From: Streptomyces sp. HD
GTDB taxonomy: Bacteria; Actinomycetota; Actinomycetes; Streptomycetales; Streptomycetaceae
Length of the DNA: 61,728 nucleotides
Assembly: GCF_028369295.1 (NCBI RefSeq)
Contig: NZ_JAQMYP010000061.1
Coordinates: 1-61,728, forward strand
Direction: 5' to 3'
Shown: one piece after another, positions 49,618 to 57,661 of the stretch
How the letters are laid out: every line of letters begins with the position of its first letter
Position numbering within the stretch: position 1 is the stretch's first letter
Notes under the pieces: generated by a model
What the model saw: only the letters and a program-made list of their open reading frames with translations
Databases searched by the model: none
What the model was told of the DNA's origin: nothing
Program-made: the position numbers and the translations under genes

Positions 49618-50820
49618 ATGGGGGTCACGAACGCGACGATCCGGGCGGTGAACGGGCTGACGGCTCGGTGGGCGGGAGCCTCGGGAGCCGCTGAGGGCGG
49701 GACGGTCCTCTCGGCGGCGGGAGTATGGCCGCTGCTGGCGTTTCTGGCCGACGGGGCGGGTGGCGCGGCGCGGGCGGAGCTGGCCGACGCGTTGGGGCTG
49801 CCGGCGGACGAGGCGGCGTTCGCGGCGCGGGAGTTGCTGGGCGTGCTGAGCGCGATGCCGGGGCTGGACTCGGCGCTCGGGCTGTGGACAAACCGGACGC
49901 TGGAGCTGCGGGACCGGTGGGAGGCGGGACTACCGGCGGCGGCCCACGGGATGCTCACCGGGGACGGGCCGGCCGACAAGGCCGCGCTGGACGCCTGGGC
50001 GGTCGAGCGAACGGGTGGGTTGATCGAGGAGATGCCAGTCCAACTGGACGAGGACACCGCGATGGTGCTGGCGAGTGCGCTGGCGTTGCGGACGGAGTGG
50101 CTGCGACCTTTCCGGGAGTGGCCGGTCTCGCCGGAGGCCGGGCCGTGGAGCGACCGGACGCTGCTCGGACTCCTCCGGCGGAGCGCGCTGCTGGACCGGG
50201 TCGGGGTCGCGGACACTCCGGCCGGTCATGTCACCGAGCTGAAGGTGCTGGGCGACAACGCCATTGACGTCCACCTGCTGCTGGGTGAGGAGGGGATGTC
50301 TGCGGGGCAGGTGCTGGGGGCCGGGGTGGACATCCTGGCGCGCAGGTGTCCCGTGGTGCCGGGGCCGCACCTTCCTTACGGGCACGTGGGGCCGGGCCTG
50401 TGGGTCGTGAAGGAGCGCTCTGCCCGGCCCGTACCGCCGACGCTGGACGTCCAGACCATGGCGTTCGACATGAGCTCGCACCACGATCTGCTGGAGCTCC
50501 ACCATGTCTTCGGCCTCACCACGGCGAGGGACAGGTCCCACGGGCACTTCCCCCGCATCAGCGACTTCCCGCTGACCGTCGGGTCGGCCCGGCAGGCCGC
50601 GATGGCGCGGTTCGGGCCGCTCGGCTTTCGGGCGGCGGCGGTGACGGCCATCGCTGTCGCGCCGGGCGGCGTACCCCGGCTCCAGTGGGTGACCACCTCC
50701 GTCAAGGCCGCCTTCGACCGCCCCTTCGGCTTCCTCGCCCTGCATCGCCACTCGCGGCTCGTCCTCGCGGCGGGCTGGGTCACGGACCCGGAGCCTTACC
50801 GCGAGGACGAGGAGGACTGA
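49618..50820 (+). CDS. Serpin-family protein
   Basis: 400 aa from the ATG at 49618 (GAGGGGG upstream). Serpin landmarks: NATIRAVNGLTARWAG and GTVLSAAGVWPLLAFLADGA at the N-terminus (helices A/B, SxxG-PLLA), DEDTAMVLASALALRTEWLRPF (strand 3A) and the C-terminal PFGFLALHRHSRLVLAAGWV (the F-x-F-x-I-x-x-P-like end). The hinge and reactive loop region is RAAAVTAIAVAPGG. There is no signal peptide, so it would act in the cytoplasm, or be one of the non-inhibitory actinobacterial serpins. It converges with a secreted subtilase whose stop lies 21 bp away. Confidence 0.8.
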   Translation: MGVTNATIRAVNGLTARWAGASGAAEGGTVLSAAGVWPLLAFLADGAGGAARAELADALGLPADEAAFAARELLGVLSAMPGLDSALGLWTNRTLELRDRWEAGLPAAAHGMLTGDGPADKAALDAWAVERTGGLIEEMPVQLDEDTAMVLASALALRTEWLRPFREWPVSPEAGPWSDRTLLGLLRRSALLDRVGVADTPAGHVTELKVLGDNAIDVHLLLGEEGMSAGQVLGAGVDILARRCPVVPGPHLPYGHVGPGLWVVKERSARPVPPTLDVQTMAFDMSSHHDLLELHHVFGLTTARDRSHGHFPRISDFPLTVGSARQAAMARFGPLGFRAAAVTAIAVAPGGVPRLQWVTTSVKAAFDRPFGFLALHRHSRLVLAAGWVTDPEPYREDEED

Positions 50821-50841
50821 GGTCGGGCTACTGCCCCGGGG

Positions 50842-52419
50842 CTAGAACTGCAGAGCCCAGGCGTCGATCCGTCCGGTGTCCAGGTTCGCGTTGTCGCTCA
50901 CGCGGAGTTTCCAGGTGCCGTTGGCGGGCTCCGCGGAGGCGTTTGTCGTGTACGTGGTGTTGATGTCGTCCGAGCTGCCGCCGGTGCCGTACGACTTGAG
51001 GGTGTACGCCGTGCCGTCGGGGGCGATCAGCTGGACCTGGAGGTCGCCGATGTACGTGTGGACGATGTGGACCTCGACGGCGAGGGCCGAGGGCGCGTTG
51101 CCGGAGACGCCGGAGACCGTCACCGGGGACTCGACCGTGGAGTTGTCGCTGATCGGGTAGTCGGCGGTGTTCTCGAAGCGCGGGCCGGGCGGGGTCGTCG
51201 TGCCGCCGCCGACGTAGAGAAGGCGGTTGGGCGAGCCGGAGCCGGGGCTGGTGACGACGCCGGTCGTGGCGGCGGACGTCAGGCCCGAGGAGACCTGGGC
51301 CGGGGTGGCCGAGGGGTTGGCGCCCAGGTAGAGCGCGGCCGCGCCCGTGACATGCGGGGTCGCCATCGACGTACCGGAGATGGTGTTGGTCGCCGAGTCG
51401 CTGGAGTTCCAGGCCGAGGTGATGGACGAACCCGGGGCGAAGAGGTCCAGTACCGAGCCGTAGTTGGAGTAGCTCGCCTTGGCGTCCGACGAGGTCGTGG
51501 CGCCGACCGTGATCGCCTCCGTCACGCGCGCGGGGGACCTGGTGGAGGCGTTGGTCGACTCGTTGCCGGCCGCGACGGCGAAGGTGACGCCGGAGGCGAT
51601 GGCGTTGCGTACGGCCGTGTCGAGGGCGGAGTCGGCGCCGCCGCCGAGGGACATGTTGGCGACGGCCGGCTTGACCGCGTTCTGGGCGACCCAGTCGATG
51701 CCGGCGACGACCTGCGCGGTCGTACCGGAGCCGGAGTTGTCCAGCACACGGACGCCGACGATCTTCGCCTTCTTCGCCACGCCGTACGCGTTGCCCGCGA
51801 CCGTGCCCGCGACGTGGGTGCCGTGGCCGTGGCCGTCCTGGGCGGTGTTGTCGTTGTCGATGGCGTCGTAGCCGTAGGAGGCACGGCCGCCGAAGTCGCT
51901 GTGGGTGATGCGGACGCCGGTGTCGATGACGTACGCCGTCACGCCCTGACCGGCCGAGTCCGGGTAGGTGTAGGAGCTGTTGAGCGGCAGGGCCTTCTGG
52001 TCGATGCGGTCCAGGCCCCAGGAGGGCGGGTTGGTCTGGGTCGCGTCGATGCTGAACGTGCGGTTCTGGACGACGGAGGCGACCGCCGGGTCGGCGGCGA
52101 GCCGCTTCGCCTCGGTCGCCGAGGCCTCGATCGCGTATCCGTTCAGGGCCTTCCGGTACGTCCGCTCGATGTCGGCGCCGTACTTCTCGACCAGGGCCCG
52201 GCCCGCCCGGGTGCTCGAACGGGCGTGGTCCGCCTTCAGGGTCACGAGGTAGCTGTCGGCCACGGCGCCTGCCGCGCCCTCGTACTGGATACGGCCTTCG
52301 GGTGCGGCCGCGGCGGGGAGAGCGCAGACGAGGCCGGCGACGAGGGTCGCGGTGGCCGTTGCGCCGAGGGCGGCGAGTCTTCGCCGGGTGTCTCTCGGGG
52401 ACTTACGCATCACTGCCAT
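50842..52419 (-). CDS. Secreted subtilisin-like serine protease (S8) with P-domain
   Basis: 525 aa from the ATG at 52419 (GAGGAGG upstream). Signal peptide (ALGATATATLVAGLVCALPA, then AAA). Inhibitor_I9 propeptide (SYLVTLKADHARSSTRAGRA). Catalytic triad: Asp in AYVIDTGVRITHSDFGG (about 166), His in DGHGHGTHVAGTVAG (about 199) and Ser in SGTSMATPHVTGAAALYLG (about 350). The oxyanion Asn lies in FAVAAGNES. The C-terminal ~110 residues are a proprotein-convertase P-domain (FENTADYPISDNSTVESPVT, VHIVHTYIGDLQVQLIAPDG, TWKLRVSDNANLDTGRIDAW). This is the aqualysin/proteinase K type widely secreted by Streptomyces. Confidence 0.94.
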   Translation of the reverse strand: MAVMRKSPRDTRRRLAALGATATATLVAGLVCALPAAAAPEGRIQYEGAAGAVADSYLVTLKADHARSSTRAGRALVEKYGADIERTYRKALNGYAIEASATEAKRLAADPAVASVVQNRTFSIDATQTNPPSWGLDRIDQKALPLNSSYTYPDSAGQGVTAYVIDTGVRITHSDFGGRASYGYDAIDNDNTAQDGHGHGTHVAGTVAGNAYGVAKKAKIVGVRVLDNSGSGTTAQVVAGIDWVAQNAVKPAVANMSLGGGADSALDTAVRNAIASGVTFAVAAGNESTNASTRSPARVTEAITVGATTSSDAKASYSNYGSVLDLFAPGSSITSAWNSSDSATNTISGTSMATPHVTGAAALYLGANPSATPAQVSSGLTSAATTGVVTSPGSGSPNRLLYVGGGTTTPPGPRFENTADYPISDNSTVESPVTVSGVSGNAPSALAVEVHIVHTYIGDLQVQLIAPDGTAYTLKSYGTGGSSDDINTTYTTNASAEPANGTWKLRVSDNANLDTGRIDAWALQF

Positions 52420-52577
52420 CTGAGGGGTCCTCCTCAATCGGTGGTGCGCTTGTGGGGGCGACGCGGAGTGATGGGCAGGAGCATGTCAATCTGCTGTGCC
52501 CTTCCTGTGCGTCAGCCGAAAGATTGAGGCCTCCACAGGAATTGCACAAGGGCCCTGCACGGTGAACTCGGCGGCCC

Positions 52578-52925
52578 TCACCGCCGCCTGTCGCCGACCC
52601 CCGCATCCCGCGCGCACAACGCCGCCTGCACCCGGTTGCCCACCTCCAACGCCGCCAGGATCCGGCTGACATGAGCCTTCACGGTGCTCTCGCGCATACC
52701 GAGACCGGTGGCAATCTCCGCATTGGACGCGCCGTCGGCGAGCAGGCCAGCACATCACGCTCGCGCGGGGTCAACCTGTCGATGCGGGCGCGTACTTGGT
52801 GGGTCGCCCGGCCACTGGTCCGGTGGTAGTGGTCGATCAGGCGGCGCGCGGCGGCCGGATGGAGCATGGCCTGGCCGTCGGCGACGACCCGCACCGCGCG
52901 GACGATCTCGTCCGGGTCGTACGGA
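52578..52925 (-). pseudogene. Remnant of a NarL/LuxR-type response regulator (C-terminal part)
   Basis: The end of the receiver domain and linker (DPDEIVRAVRVVADGQAMLH, then RRLIDHYHRTSG) and the start of the HTH (RIDRLTPRERDVLAC) are in one frame. After an indel near 52745 the HTH continues in another frame: LADGASNAEIATGLGMREST, VKAHVSRILAALEVGNRVQA. It ends at a TGA at 52578-52580. The receiver domain with the phosphorylated Asp is absent, replaced by unrelated sequence from about 52925. It is a broken gene with no sensor kinase nearby. Confidence 0.7.
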
Positions 52926-53160
52926 CGCTCTCCCCGCACATCGCGGGCGCCTGCGGGCTGCGCCATCGCGGCCTGGCTCCCTACAGCCTGGTCGCGGGCC
53001 TGGTGTGGGCCACCGCAGAGTCCGGCGCGGGCTGTCTCGCCGGCTCGTCCTACGGGCGGCTCGCGGCGGCGCCGGGCACGGTGGTGGCTGCCGTGACGGC
53101 GGTCTCGGCGGTCGCCGGGCTCGGCTTTCTCGTCGTACGCCGACTTCACGGAGTACGACG
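52918..53160 (+). pseudogene. Remnant of a DedA-family membrane protein (C-terminal part)
   Basis: On the plus strand, VRTLSPHIAGACGLRHRGLA, then YSLVAGLVWATAESGAGCLA and GTVVAAVTAVSAVAGLGFLV, followed by basic residues, resembles the last third of DedA/SNARE-associated membrane proteins (R-T-x-x-P-x-x-A-G and the W-x-x-x...G-Y-like helix). The beginning is missing: the sequence before it is the response-regulator remnant on the other strand. An 18-bp duplication (GACTTCACGGAGTACGAC, from 53142) lies at its end. The assignment is tentative. Confidence 0.45.
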
Positions 53161-53310
53161 ACTTCACGGAGTACGCCGCCTGCGCCGCCGTCGGCTCAAC
53201 GGCCCTGTTCGATCCGCGCCTGCTCCCGCAGTTGCGGATACGCGTCGGAGTCGCCCCTGGGGTGAGAAGGGAAGGGGGCGCCGTGCGCGCCCCCAACCGC
53301 CTTCCGCTCG

Positions 53311-53619
53311 CTACCAGAGGCGCTTGACGTCGCAGTGGCGCTTGTAGTGGCCCTGCGGGACGGGAACGTTGCGCTTGGCGTCGTTGATCGCCGCTTCCTC
53401 GCTGTTGCCGCTGCCGGTGCCCCGGTCGTAGCCGACGACGTTGTTGTCGCTGATGCGGACGATCTGGCACTGGACCGTGGCGTGCCAGGTCCGCTGGATC
53501 GTGATGCCGCTCTCCGGAGCGGCGGGACGGGTGCTGTCGGCGGACGCGACCGGCGCCGCGAGGCCGCCGAGCGCGACGGCCAGCGCGCCGACGGTGAGCG
53601 CGGTACGGAGCTTCCTCAT
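53311..53619 (-). CDS. Small secreted protein, unknown function
   Basis: 102 aa with a clear Sec signal (LRTALTVGALAVALGGLAAP, then VASADS). The mature ~70 residues contain two Cys (TVQCQIVRI, KRHCDVKRLW) that may form one disulfide, and strands around GITIQRTWHATVQC. Length and composition fit the small secreted proteins of Streptomyces. It lies just outside the planosporicin-type cluster and is probably unrelated. Confidence 0.7.
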   Translation of the reverse strand: MRKLRTALTVGALAVALGGLAAPVASADSTRPAAPESGITIQRTWHATVQCQIVRISDNNVVGYDRGTGSGNSEEAAINDAKRNVPVPQGHYKRHCDVKRLW

Positions 53620-53775
53620 GGACTTTCCTCGCTTCGTCGTGGGTGTCGGTTCGGAGTGCGTGCCGCGGCGCCTACGACCCTCGCACCCGCCGCCCGCCCC
53701 ACGCAGCTTCCGGCCGGGGAGTTGGCAGTCCGGTGTCAGTCGGCAGCCCGGAGGCTGCCATGGGGAACCGGTCCT

Positions 53776-53800
53776 GAACCGTCCCGGCGCCCGCCGCTAC
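53776..53800 (+). promoter_or_regulatory. ECF promoter GAACC-N15-GCTAC of the ABC permease/ATPase operon
   Basis: GAACC at 53776-53780 and GCTAC at 53796-53800 (followed by GTAC), spacer exactly 15. The same element precedes the sigma gene and the second ABC operon in this cluster. It lies 39 bp before the permease start, consistent with a short leader with the GGAGGAG ribosome site. Confidence 0.8.
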
Positions 53801-53838
53801 GTACAAGGCGTACCGACAGCGGTCACGGAGGAGAACAC

Positions 53839-54642
53839 ATGGCGTACGACACGGCGCGGCCACCCCTCGTGGGGCGGCGCGACAACCCCTCGCTCGCGAC
53901 GGTGGTGGGCACCGAACTGGCGCGCAACAAGCGGGGGTTCGTCCCTTGGTACCACCTGCTCGCGCCCGTCGTCATCACGGTCCCGCTCTTCCTCGGCGCC
54001 CTCGGCTCCTCCGAGGCGAAGGCCGGCCAGACCTTCGAGGTGTTCCGCAATGTGACGCTGGAGTTCTGGGGCGTGCTGGTGCCGATGACGGCGGGGCTCG
54101 CGGCGGCGCTGACGGTCCGCGCCGACCAGGACGCCTGGCGGCTGCTGCTGTCGTACGGCGTTCCGCGCCGGCGTTACTTCATCGGCAAGGTGGCCGCCCT
54201 GGGCGTCCTCGGGTTCGTGTCGTCCACCGTGCTGCTGGTGATGCTCTCGCTGGGCGCGGTGATCAGCGGGAAGTTCCCCGAGGCGATGGGGACGGTGGCC
54301 GCGGCGGTCTATCTGCCCTGGCTGGTGGGGTTGTCCATGACCGCGATGGCCGTGCTGGTCGCCGTGATGTGGGGCACCGGGCCCAGCATCGGAGTGGGGG
54401 TCGCGGGGCTGCTGTGCGGGGCGCTCGTCTCGGACAAGGTCTTCTGGTTCCTCGTGCCGTTCTCCTGGCCCATGCGGGTGGTGCTGCCGCTGGCCGGGAT
54501 CGGGCCCAACGGGGTGCCCCTGCCCGACGACAGCCCCGTGACCGATCCGTCGGCGATCCCGCTCGCCGTGGGCCTCGCCGTCGTCCTGACCGGGTTGCTG
54601 CTGCTCGTCGGCAGTGCGCACATGAGCCGTAAGGAGATCTGA
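53839..54642 (+). CDS. Lantibiotic-type ABC-2 permease (immunity/export)
   Basis: 267 aa, ATG at 53839 with GGAGGAG. About six membrane helices: WYHLLAPVVITVPLFLGALG, FWGVLVPMTAGLAAALTV, VAALGVLGFVSSTVLLVMLS, YLPWLVGLSMTAMAVLVAVM, PSIGVGVAGLLCGAL and AIPLAVGLAVVLTGLLLLVG. The loop DQDAWRLLLSYGVPRRRYFIGK is typical of lantibiotic-immunity permeases of the LanE/LanG or BcrB type. The ATPase gene follows after 2 bp. Transcription is from the ECF promoter at 53776, tying it to the lantibiotic sigma factor. By position it would be one half of the Y/Z-type transporter of mib/psp clusters, but I do not assign the letter. Confidence 0.8.
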   Translation: MAYDTARPPLVGRRDNPSLATVVGTELARNKRGFVPWYHLLAPVVITVPLFLGALGSSEAKAGQTFEVFRNVTLEFWGVLVPMTAGLAAALTVRADQDAWRLLLSYGVPRRRYFIGKVAALGVLGFVSSTVLLVMLSLGAVISGKFPEAMGTVAAAVYLPWLVGLSMTAMAVLVAVMWGTGPSIGVGVAGLLCGALVSDKVFWFLVPFSWPMRVVLPLAGIGPNGVPLPDDSPVTDPSAIPLAVGLAVVLTGLLLLVGSAHMSRKEI

Positions 54643-54644
54643 GC

Positions 54645-55379
54645 ATGACCGCGAACCCGACCACGGCGGTCCCCGCGCTGGCCATCCAGCAGCTGCACAA
54701 GCACTACGGCGCCCATCGCGCCCTCGACGGCGTGGATCTCACCGTGCGGCAGGGCGAGGTCTACGGACTGCTCGGGCCGAACGGCGCCGGCAAGACGACC
54801 CTGATGAAGGCGCTGCTGGGGCTGCAACGGCCCACGTCGGGCCGTATCGAGCTGTTCGGCGGCCCGGTCGGGCGGGAGTCGCTGGCCGAGGTCGGCGCCC
54901 TGATCGAGGTGCCCGGGCTGTGGCCGACGCTGACCGGGCAGGAGACGCTGAAGGTGCACGCCGCGCTGCGCTGTGTGCCCGAGGAGTGGATCGAACCGGC
55001 GCTGGAGCTGGTCAAGATGACCGAGGCACGCGACCGGCGGGTCGGCGCCTACTCCCTCGGCATGCGCTGGCGGCTGGGCATCGCCGTCGCGCTGCTGGCC
55101 CGGCCGCGGCTGATCGTCCTCGACGAACCCACCAACGGGCTCGACCCCGTCGGCATCCGGGAGATGCGCGGGATCATCCGCTCGCTGGCCGACGAGGGCG
55201 TGGCGGTGCTGATCGCCAGCCACCAGCTCGCGGAGGTCGCCCAGGTCTGCGACCGGGTGCACGTGCTGGTGGCCGGGCGGACCCGGTACGAGGGCGCGCT
55301 GGCCGGGCTCGCCGTCGACGGTGACCTGGAGGCCGGGTTCTTCCGGCTGCTGGAGACCGCCGAGGCGGGCGTGCGCTGA
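54645..55379 (+). CDS. Lantibiotic-type ABC transporter ATPase
   Basis: 244 aa. BcrA/LanF-type ATPase: LLGPNGAGKTTLMKALLGLQ (Walker A), YSLGMRWRLGIAVALLARPR (signature SLGM), LIVLDEPTNGLDPVGIREMR (Walker B) and ASHQLAEVAQVCDRVHVL (switch region, His). It energises the upstream permease, which overlaps closely (2-bp gap) and is under the same ECF promoter. The likely role is expelling the lantibiotic from the membrane, protecting the producer. Its stop is followed at once by a 14-bp tandem repeat shared with the converging luxR gene. Confidence 0.9.
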   Translation: MTANPTTAVPALAIQQLHKHYGAHRALDGVDLTVRQGEVYGLLGPNGAGKTTLMKALLGLQRPTSGRIELFGGPVGRESLAEVGALIEVPGLWPTLTGQETLKVHAALRCVPEEWIEPALELVKMTEARDRRVGAYSLGMRWRLGIAVALLARPRLIVLDEPTNGLDPVGIREMRGIIRSLADEGVAVLIASHQLAEVAQVCDRVHVLVAGRTRYEGALAGLAVDGDLEAGFFRLLETAEAGVR

Positions 55380-55385
55380 GGGCGA

Positions 55386-55469
55386 CCGGGATCAGGAGGC
55401 CGGGATCAGGGGGCCGGGATCAGGGGGCCGGGATCAGGAAGTCGGGATCAGGAGGTCGGGATCAGGAGG
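55386..55469. repeat. 14-bp tandem repeat, six units, at two convergent gene ends
   Basis: CCGGGATCAGGRGG recurs six times at 14-bp intervals. The last unit carries the stop codon of the luxR-type gene (TCA on the plus strand), and the first begins 6 bp after the ATPase stop. Confidence 0.85.
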
Positions 55470-56169
55470 CCCGTTTCGGCCGGGCCCGGTCGGGGTCGGT
55501 GCGAAGGCGGAAGGGGGTCGTACCGACGGGGGCCGCGCCGGCGGGGGCCGAGGCCAGCGACACCAGCTCGGCGCGGCCCCGCACCCCGAACTCGTCGTAG
55601 AGCCTGCGGATACGGCGGTACATGGACCGCTCGGAACAGTAGTGGCGGCGTGCGATCTCGGAGACCGTCATGGACGTACACAGCTCCCGGACCAGTTCGC
55701 GTTCGTCCCGTGGCAGTTCGGGGACGAACGGGAGCGCGGGCCCAGGGGTCTCGTCCGGCTCGGCTCCGTCGGCATGGGCGGCGGCATGGGCGCGCAGCTG
55801 TGCGTGCACCATGCCGATCTGGCTCTCGCCTGAGATGGCCAGGTTGAACACGAAGTTCGCCCCGGACCGGATGGCGTAGTAGGTGTGGTGGCCCGAGACG
55901 TCGTTGGTGACGGCGATGAGCAGGGCGAGCGGATGCCGCACGCGTATGGCGCGCAGTTGCTCGGCCTGGAATTCGCTGTTGACCGGGAGCAGCACCGGAA
56001 GGTCGAGAGCGGCGCCGTCGGTGGCCGCCAGGTCCTCGTCGTCGACGAAGTCGACGCGGTCGAGGCTGCGGCGGAGCGTGTCGAGGGGTGAGTCGGTCGG
56101 ATGGGTCGCGTCGAAGTGGTTCTTGAGGCCCGAGTGGACCAGTACGTGCAAATGCCGAGACTCGTGCAC
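55462..56169 (-). CDS. LuxR-type HTH regulator of the planosporicin-type cluster
   Basis: 235 aa. The C-terminal HTH is RDERELVRELCTSMTVSEIA, then RRHYCSERSMYRRIRRLYDE, a LuxR/NarL-like fold. The N-terminal ~120 residues resemble a degenerate receiver (ALLIAVTNDVSGHHTYYAIR, SGANFVFNLAI) without the usual phosphorylated Asp set, so activation is probably not by a sensor kinase. In microbisporicin/planosporicin clusters an equivalent regulator (MibR/PspR) is essential and switches on the lanA operon; by position this is its counterpart. It is the distal gene of the unit starting at 59287. Its 3' end lies in the 14-bp repeat. Confidence 0.75.
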   Translation of the reverse strand: MHESRHLHVLVHSGLKNHFDATHPTDSPLDTLRRSLDRVDFVDDEDLAATDGAALDLPVLLPVNSEFQAEQLRAIRVRHPLALLIAVTNDVSGHHTYYAIRSGANFVFNLAISGESQIGMVHAQLRAHAAAHADGAEPDETPGPALPFVPELPRDERELVRELCTSMTVSEIARRHYCSERSMYRRIRRLYDEFGVRGRAELVSLASAPAGAAPVGTTPFRLRTDPDRARPKRAS

Positions 56170-56305
56170 AGCGAATCTTTCCCCCGTGTGTGGTGAATCC
56201 CTCTGTCGTCGGAAGACGCCGTCGGAAGGGTGCCGCCGTCGGACCCGTCGGCCGGCCGCGCGTGGTCAGTGCGCGCGCCGGCCGGGCACGGGTCGTGGGG
56301 GCCCT

Positions 56306-56357
56306 GTCGTCAGGTCATGTCGTCAGATCGTGTCGTCAGATCGTGTCGTCAGATCGT
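56306..56357. repeat. 13-bp tandem repeat, four units, covering the lipoprotein stop
   Basis: GTCGTCAG starts at 56306, 56319, 56332 and 56345. The last unit includes the stop codon of the lipoprotein gene on the minus strand, so its terminal codons have been copied downstream. Confidence 0.85.
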
Positions 56358-56747
56358 TCCGCAGAGCTTCATGGTCCGGCTGAGAAGAACTCCCAGACTG
56401 ACCTTGTCGCCGCTGTCGCCGCTCGCGCGGACCGGTCCGATGTCGTGGTAACCGGCCTTGCGGGCCCGGTCGTTGAGCGCGTAGGTGGTGCCGTCGGGAA
56501 CGGTGATGACGGCCTGGTCGCCCTTGCGGCACTCGGCGGTGCCGCGGTCGACGGTCAGCGGCCACATGAAGCCGAGGTTCTTCTCGGTGATCACCTGCTT
56601 CGTGGACGTCGGAGTGGGCAGCGGTGTCGGCTCGTCGCCGCCGGTATCGGCACGGCCGCCGCCTCCGCAGGCGGCGAGTGTCAGCAGGGCCAGGCCGGTG
56701 AGGGCGGATGCCGTGGCGACGGCGATCGGGCGGAGCTTCTCGGTCAT
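56349..56747 (-). CDS. DUF2511-like lipoprotein of the planosporicin-type cluster
   Basis: 132 aa. Lipoprotein signal with lipobox (LTGLALLTLAAC) and a Gly-rich linker. The exported domain VITEKNLGFMWPLTVDRGTA, then ECRKGDQAVITVPDGTTYAL and NDRARKAG, matches the DUF2511 (YebY-like) pattern with W-P-x-T and Y-A-L-N. An equivalent lipoprotein (Q-type) occurs in mib/psp clusters and is thought to contribute to immunity. It is coupled to the upstream ATPase (TGA/ATG overlap). Confidence 0.8.
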   Translation of the reverse strand: MTEKLRPIAVATASALTGLALLTLAACGGGGRADTGGDEPTPLPTPTSTKQVITEKNLGFMWPLTVDRGTAECRKGDQAVITVPDGTTYALNDRARKAGYHDIGPVRASGDSGDKVSLGVLLSRTMKLCGTI

Positions 56748-57661
56748 GTGTCGGCCACCTCGTTCCGGAGGGTGCGGGTGTGGTGGAGTGTGCTGTCGGC
56801 GGCGAGCAGGGCGGCGTAGCCGTCCTCCAGGGACGGTTCGACCGGGCGCGCGCCGCCCGGTGGTGTGGCGGTGACGACGCGGTACTCGGCCTCTCCGGCC
56901 GTGCTGACCGCGCTCACCACCTGGGCGCCCGGCGGGGGCCCGCCGGCCGGGCCGTCCGAGCGGACCACATAGGTGTAGCCCGCGGCCTGGCCGACCAGTG
57001 CGGTGGTGGTGTCGTGGAAGACCAGCCGCCCGGAGGCGAGCACGGCCACCTCGGGGCAGGTCTGGGCGACGTCGTCGAGGATGTGGGTGGACAGCAGGAC
57101 GGTGCGGCTGCCGCCGAGGCCGGCGAGCAGGGCGCGGAAGCGCATCCGCTCGTGCGGGTCGAGGCCGGTGGTGGGCTCGTCCACGATCAGTACGGTCGGG
57201 TTGCCCATCAGGGCCTGTGCGATGCCGACGCGTCGGCGCATGCCGCCGGAGAACCCGGCGAGCCGCTCGGCGGCCCGGTCCGCCAGGCCGACCTCGGCGA
57301 GCCTGTCGTCCACCTGTCGGCGGCGGTCGCGTTTGTCGTGGACGCCCTTGAGCACGCCGATGTAGTCGAGGAACTCCCGTGCCGTCAGGTCGGGGTAGAG
57401 GGACAGTTCCTGCGGCAGATAGCCGAGGGTGCGTTTGGCCGCGGTGAGTCCGGCGGACGTCGACAGGTCGTGCCCGGCGACGAGGACCCGGCCGGAGGTG
57501 GGGCGCAGGACGCCGGTGAGGATGCGCAGCAGGGTGGTCTTGCCGGCGCCGTTGGCGCCCAGCAGGCCGACGGTGCCGCTGTCGATGTGGAGGTCGACGG
57601 CGTCCAGCGCACGGCGTCCGCCACGGTAGACCTTCGTCAGCGCTTCCGTGGTGATGTTCAT
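56744..57661 (-). CDS. ABC transporter ATPase (LanF/CcmA-like)
   Basis: 305 aa from the ATG at 57661. GLLGANGAGKTTLLRILTGV (Walker A), FSGGMRRRVGIAQALMGNPT (signature) and LIVDEPTTGLDPHERMRF (Walker B), followed by STHILDDVAQTCPEVAVLAS. The ~80-residue C-terminal domain (DTTTALVGQAAGYTYVVRSD) is typical of bacitracin/lantibiotic exporters. It is overlapped 4 bp with the upstream permease gene and with the lipoprotein downstream, so the set forms one transporter with self-protection function (E/F type). Confidence 0.92.
   Translation of the reverse strand: MNITTEALTKVYRGGRRALDAVDLHIDSGTVGLLGANGAGKTTLLRILTGVLRPTSGRVLVAGHDLSTSAGLTAAKRTLGYLPQELSLYPDLTAREFLDYIGVLKGVHDKRDRRRQVDDRLAEVGLADRAAERLAGFSGGMRRRVGIAQALMGNPTVLIVDEPTTGLDPHERMRFRALLAGLGGSRTVLLSTHILDDVAQTCPEVAVLASGRLVFHDTTTALVGQAAGYTYVVRSDGPAGGPPPGAQVVSAVSTAGEAEYRVVTATPPGGARPVEPSLEDGYAALLAADSTLHHTRTLRNEVADT

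Noticed and set aside
52684..53265. Plus-strand gene of ~190 codons in the remnant region
   Set aside because: Its first half is antisense to the response-regulator remnant; only the short DedA-like part has family resemblance, in another frame.
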